Position numbers and translations under genes: made by a program
In this document: piece after piece, positions 5,493-7,899 of the stretch
Position numbering within the stretch: position 1 is the stretch's first letter
Layout: every line of letters starts with the position of its first letter
Notes under the pieces: model-generated
Seen by the model: only the letters and a program-made list of their open reading frames with translations
Database searches by the model: none
Told to the model about the DNA's origin: nothing
Assembly (NCBI GenBank): GCA_946479255.1
Contig: CAMLFK010000233.1
Location: 1 to 7,899, forward strand
Length of the DNA: 7,899 bases
Direction: 5' to 3'
DNA from: an uncultured Oxalobacteraceae bacterium
GTDB lineage: Bacteria > Pseudomonadota > Gammaproteobacteria > Burkholderiales > Burkholderiaceae

Positions 5493-6419
5493 ATGAAAAA
5501 ATTCTTGGTCAATATGATGATCGCCACCACCGCCCTGACGATGGTGGTGGAAGCGACCGCCCGTCCGCTGGGCGGTGGCCGCTCGATCGGCCGCCAGTCG
5601 CAGTCGGTGACGCGCAACGCCACCCCGCCGGCCGCCTCGCCGCAGATGCAGCAGCAGGCACAGCGCCAAGGTAGCCCAGCGCCGGCGCCGGCCGCCGCGG
5701 CTGCCCGCCCCAGCCCCTGGAAGGGCATCCTGGGGGGCGCGCTGGCCGGCCTCGGCCTTGGCCTGCTGTTCTCCCACCTCGGCCTTGGCGGCGCCATGGC
5801 CAATATCCTGGGCTCGGTGCTGATGATCGCGCTGCTGGCCATGGCCGGCCTGTTCATCTACCGCATGTTCAAGCGTAAGGACACCCCGGCCAATACCGGT
5901 TTCAGCGGCTTTAACCAGAATCCGCTGCCGGCCGGCGCCACGCCTGAAATCGGCGCCAACCTGAAAAAACCGGCCGCCTTCCAGCCGGCCCAGCAGCCAG
6001 TTGCCAGCGGCTCCGGCCAGCAGGCACCGGCCGCGCCGTGGGGCGTGCCGTCCGATTTCGACACCAACGCCTTCCTGCGCCAGGCCAAGTCCAGCTTTAT
6101 CCGCATGCAGGCCGCGTGGGACAAGGCCGATGTGAGCGACCTGCGCGAGTTCACCACGCCGGAAGTGTTTGCCGAACTGCGCATGCAGATCCAGGAACGC
6201 GGCGACGTGGCCGACTTCACCGATGTGGTCAAGATCGACGCGGCCTTGCTGGGCATCGAGAACGTGGGCAAGGAATACCTGGCCAGCGTGCGCTTCGACG
6301 GCATGATCAAGCCGGCACCGGATGCCGATGCGCAGCTGTTTGCCGAGGTGTGGAATATGTCCAAGCCGCATGATGGCAGTACGGGTTGGGTGCTTGCGGG
6401 GATTCAGCAGCTGTCCTGA
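5493..6419 (+). CDS. Tim44-like domain membrane protein
   Basis: This 308-residue protein starts with a typical signal sequence (MKKF, hydrophobic core to about residue 19, likely cleavage after ATA at 23). A Gln/Pro/Ala-rich segment follows (about 35-76), then a glycine-rich hydrophobic stretch (78-100), a clear membrane helix (104-124, ILGSVLMIALLAMAGLFIY) ending in basic RMFKRKD, and a second Pro/Ala/Gln-rich linker (about 130-183). The C-terminal domain (about 188-308), containing FLRQAKSSFIRMQAAWDKAD, resembles the Tim44/Tim44-like fold. In mitochondria that domain binds membrane and import-motor proteins; bacterial members are uncharacterised. AAGGG at 5483-5487 is a good ribosome binding site five bases from the ATG. 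It follows ubiE by 18 bases, so the two are probably co-transcribed, and a strong terminator follows 59 bases after its stop. Its role in quinone synthesis is suggested only by position. Confidence 0.9.
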   Translation: MKKFLVNMMIATTALTMVVEATARPLGGGRSIGRQSQSVTRNATPPAASPQMQQQAQRQGSPAPAPAAAAARPSPWKGILGGALAGLGLGLLFSHLGLGGAMANILGSVLMIALLAMAGLFIYRMFKRKDTPANTGFSGFNQNPLPAGATPEIGANLKKPAAFQPAQQPVASGSGQQAPAAPWGVPSDFDTNAFLRQAKSSFIRMQAAWDKADVSDLREFTTPEVFAELRMQIQERGDVADFTDVVKIDAALLGIENVGKEYLASVRFDGMIKPAPDADAQLFAEVWNMSKPHDGSTGWVLAGIQQLS

Positions 6420-6478
6420 CGTAAGCCCCCGAAAGTTCCCCAGCTAAAGCAAATACCGCTAGCAAACTGGTAAGATCG

Positions 6479-6512
6479 AAACCGCCCGCATTTCCGGGCG
6501 GTTTTGTTTTTT
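6479..6512 (+). terminator. Rho-independent terminator between the Tim44-like gene and ubiJ
   Basis: AAACCGCCCG (6479-6488) and CGGGCGGTTT (6495-6504) form a perfect 10-base-pair stem with loop CATTTC, followed by TTTTGTTTTTT up to 6512. It has every mark of a strong intrinsic terminator for the ubiE-Tim44 unit. It ends only 13 bases before the ubiJ start codon, so transcription of ubiJ-ubiB needs read-through, conditional antitermination, or a promoter overlapping this hairpin. Confidence 0.93.
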
Positions 6513-6525
6513 ATGCGTCGAGAGA

Positions 6526-7161
6526 ATGCCAACCACCTCCAACCCGACATCGCCCCTGACAGCGCCCCTGGCTACCCCCGCCGTGGCGGCCATCAACCAT
6601 CTTCTGGCGCAGGAAGCCTGGGCGCGTGATGCCTTGCGGCGGCATGCCGGCAAGGAAGCCTGCATCGATGCCAGCGGCGTGGCCGTGCGTATGCGGGTAA
6701 GCGGCGACGGCATGTTAGAGGCCAGCAGCGCCGACACGCCTGCCAACGTCACCATCCGGGTCAAACTGGCCGACGTGCCGCTGATCCTCCAGAATCGCGA
6801 ACGTGCGTTTTCATACGTTAAGATCGAGGGCGATGCCGAGTTTGCCAACACCATCTCGCAACTGAGCAAGGGGCTGCGCTGGGAAGCCGAGGTCGACCTG
6901 GAGCGCTGGATCGGCCCGATCGCCGCCAACCGGGTGGCCGGCGGCGCCCGCGGCGCCCTTGAACTGATCCGGGGGACCCACCGCAAGGCCGCCGAACACC
7001 TGGCCGAGTTCCTCACCGAAGAACAGCCGGTGCTGATCCGTCCGCCGCAGGTGGAGGAATTCGGCAGCGAGGTGGTCAGACTGCGCGACGATGTCGAACG
7101 CGCCGCCAAGCGTATCGCGCGCCTGGAGCTGACCCTGCAACAGAAATTGGACTCTGAATGA
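6526..7161 (+). CDS. ubiJ: Ubiquinone biosynthesis accessory factor UbiJ (SCP2 domain)
   Basis: This 211-residue protein lies between the ubiE and ubiB regions as in E. coli, where UbiJ (201 residues) is an SCP2-type lipid-binding accessory factor of the soluble Ubi biosynthetic complex. The SCP2-like part spans about residues 20-125 ([75 protein letters not shown]). A charged helical C-terminal segment (about 178-208, [26 protein letters not shown]) looks like the coiled coil expected for pairing with UbiK-like partners (inference). The start at 6526 has only a GAGAGA tract directly touching the ATG, a poor ribosome binding site. The first 16 residues are Thr/Pro/Ala-rich and may be dispensable or misassigned. 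The TGA overlaps the ubiB ATG (ATGA). Confidence 0.88.
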   Translation: MPTTSNPTSPLTAPLATPAVAAINHLLAQEAWARDALRRHAGKEACIDASGVAVRMRVSGDGMLEASSADTPANVTIRVKLADVPLILQNRERAFSYVKIEGDAEFANTISQLSKGLRWEAEVDLERWIGPIAANRVAGGARGALELIRGTHRKAAEHLAEFLTEEQPVLIRPPQVEEFGSEVVRLRDDVERAAKRIARLELTLQQKLDSE

Positions 7162-7899
7162 TATTGAAATTCCTGCGCCTGCTGAAAATTCTGCGTGTTG
7201 CCGTCAAATATGGGCTCGATGAAATCGCCATCTCCGGCCTCAAGGTGCCGCGTACCGCCAAACTGATCGACACCGTCATTTTCTGGCGCGACCTGTCCGC
7301 GCCGCGCGGCGAGCGCCTGCGCAAGGCACTGGAAGAGCTCGGTCCCATCTTCGTCAAATTCGGCCAGGTGCTGTCGACCCGGCGTGATCTGATGCCGCCC
7401 GATATCGCCGACGAGCTGGCGCGCCTGCAGGACCGCGTTCCGCCTTTCCCGACCGAACTGGCCATCGCCCAGATCACCCGCTCGCTGCATGCCCACCCGG
7501 ACGAACTGTTCGCCAGCTTCGAACGCACCCCGGTGGCGTCCGCCTCGATCGCCCAGGTCCACTTCGCGGTGCTCAAAGACGGCAAGGAAGTGGCAGTCAA
7601 GGTGCTACGTCCAGGCATGAAGAAGCTGATCGACGAAGACGTGGCCCTGATGCACATCGCCGCCGAATGGACCAACCGCGTATGGGCCGAGAGCAAGCGC
7701 TTGAAGCCGCGCGAAGTGGTGGCGGAATTCGACAAATACCTGCACGACGAACTCGACCTGATGCGCGAGGCCGCCAACGCCAGCCAGCTGCGCCGCAATT
7801 TTGCCGACTCGACCCTGCTGATGGTGCCGGAAATGTTCTGGGATTATTGCTCCAGCAGCGTGATCGTGATGGAACGCATGCACGGCATTCCCGTGTCGC
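7158..7899 (+). CDS. ubiB: UbiB, ABC1/ADCK-family atypical kinase of ubiquinone biosynthesis (3' end outside window)
   Basis: The frame runs open from ATG 7158 to the window edge, giving 247 of the roughly 500-550 residues usual for UbiB. Family hallmarks are present: the KxGQ motif [26 protein letters not shown] (Lys67 to Asp92, core KFGQ at 67-70), the alanine-rich nucleotide-binding loop ASASIAQVH (127-135), Lys148 in VAVKVLRPG, the ExD motif ELD (198-200), and the [11 protein letters not shown] start of the kinase core at the edge. UbiB is an atypical kinase/ATPase required for aerobic ubiquinone synthesis, thought to help extract or deliver lipid intermediates. The C-terminal membrane segments lie beyond the window. 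Its ATG overlaps the ubiJ stop, so it depends on ubiJ translation and on the same promoter. Confidence 0.95.
   Translation, partial: MILKFLRLLKILRVAVKYGLDEIAISGLKVPRTAKLIDTVIFWRDLSAPRGERLRKALEELGPIFVKFGQVLSTRRDLMPPDIADELARLQDRVPPFPTELAIAQITRSLHAHPDELFASFERTPVASASIAQVHFAVLKDGKEVAVKVLRPGMKKLIDEDVALMHIAAEWTNRVWAESKRLKPREVVAEFDKYLHDELDLMREAANASQLRRNFADSTLLMVPEMFWDYCSSSVIVMERMHGIPVS

Noticed and set aside
5469..6371. Minus-strand open frame of 300 codons opposite the Tim44-like gene
   Set aside because: His/Gly/Ala-rich antisense shadow; the plus strand has a signal peptide, membrane helix and a recognised domain.
6513..6629. Short 38-codon frame starting in the terminator's tail, upstream of and overlapping ubiJ out of frame
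   Set aside because: No ribosome binding site (it begins right after the T-run), compositionally like shadow DNA; considered as a leader peptide but nothing supports it.
6526..7161. Possible EsrE-like small RNA in the ubiJ 3' region, as reported in E. coli
   Set aside because: No sequence feature here (promoter, terminator or conserved structure) supports a separate RNA.
6459..7562. Minus-strand open frame of 367 codons opposite ubiJ and ubiB
   Set aside because: The longest shadow in this part, but it crosses the terminator hairpin and two clear ubi genes and has no family resemblance.

Overview
The window is a high-GC chromosomal segment that reads as a betaproteobacterium of the order Burkholderiales, most likely Oxalobacteraceae (Massilia/Duganella/Janthinobacterium type). 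The evidence is the ubiE - Tim44-domain gene - ubiJ - ubiB order, the HIT and DUF971 genes upstream, and the GC-rich codon use. No RNA gene, insertion sequence, CRISPR array or phage gene is visible. Taxonomy is inferred from gene order and protein resemblance, not from a search.

Layout. (1) Positions 1-1388, plus strand: the 3' end of a large FAD/Fe-S oxidoreductase gene, a HIT-family hydrolase gene and a DUF971 gene. Each is joined to the next by an ATGA stop/start overlap, and the unit closes at a strong intrinsic terminator. Positions 1389-1585 hold no gene that I can support. (2) Positions 1586-3514, minus strand: a 66-residue two-helix membrane protein gene, and upstream of it a 554-residue soluble GAF-PAS histidine kinase with no response regulator in sight. 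The small gene appears to have its own promoter (TTGACA, 17-base spacer, GAGAAT) with an inverted repeat lying across it. (3) Positions 3515-3725: a comparatively AT-rich divergent intergenic region. (4) Positions 3726-4682, plus strand: a MYG1-family DHH-type hydrolase gene. (5) Positions 4683-7899, plus strand: the ubiquinone block ubiE, a Tim44-like membrane protein gene, ubiJ and the first 247 codons of ubiB, which runs off the window. A second strong intrinsic terminator lies between the Tim44-like gene and ubiJ, ending 13 bases before the ubiJ start codon.

How the genes work together. UbiE is a methyltransferase of quinone biosynthesis, UbiJ a lipid-binding accessory factor of the Ubi complex, and UbiB an atypical kinase/ATPase needed for ubiquinone synthesis. 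The Tim44-like protein keeps company with them but has no established role in the pathway. The kinase, the small membrane protein and MYG1 sit between DUF971 and ubiE, which I recall as close neighbours in many Burkholderiales. That segment therefore looks like an accessory insertion into an otherwise conserved neighbourhood. I see no clearly new multi-gene system. The most interesting points are the regulated-looking promoter of the small membrane gene, the orphan soluble kinase, and the terminator placed just in front of ubiJ.
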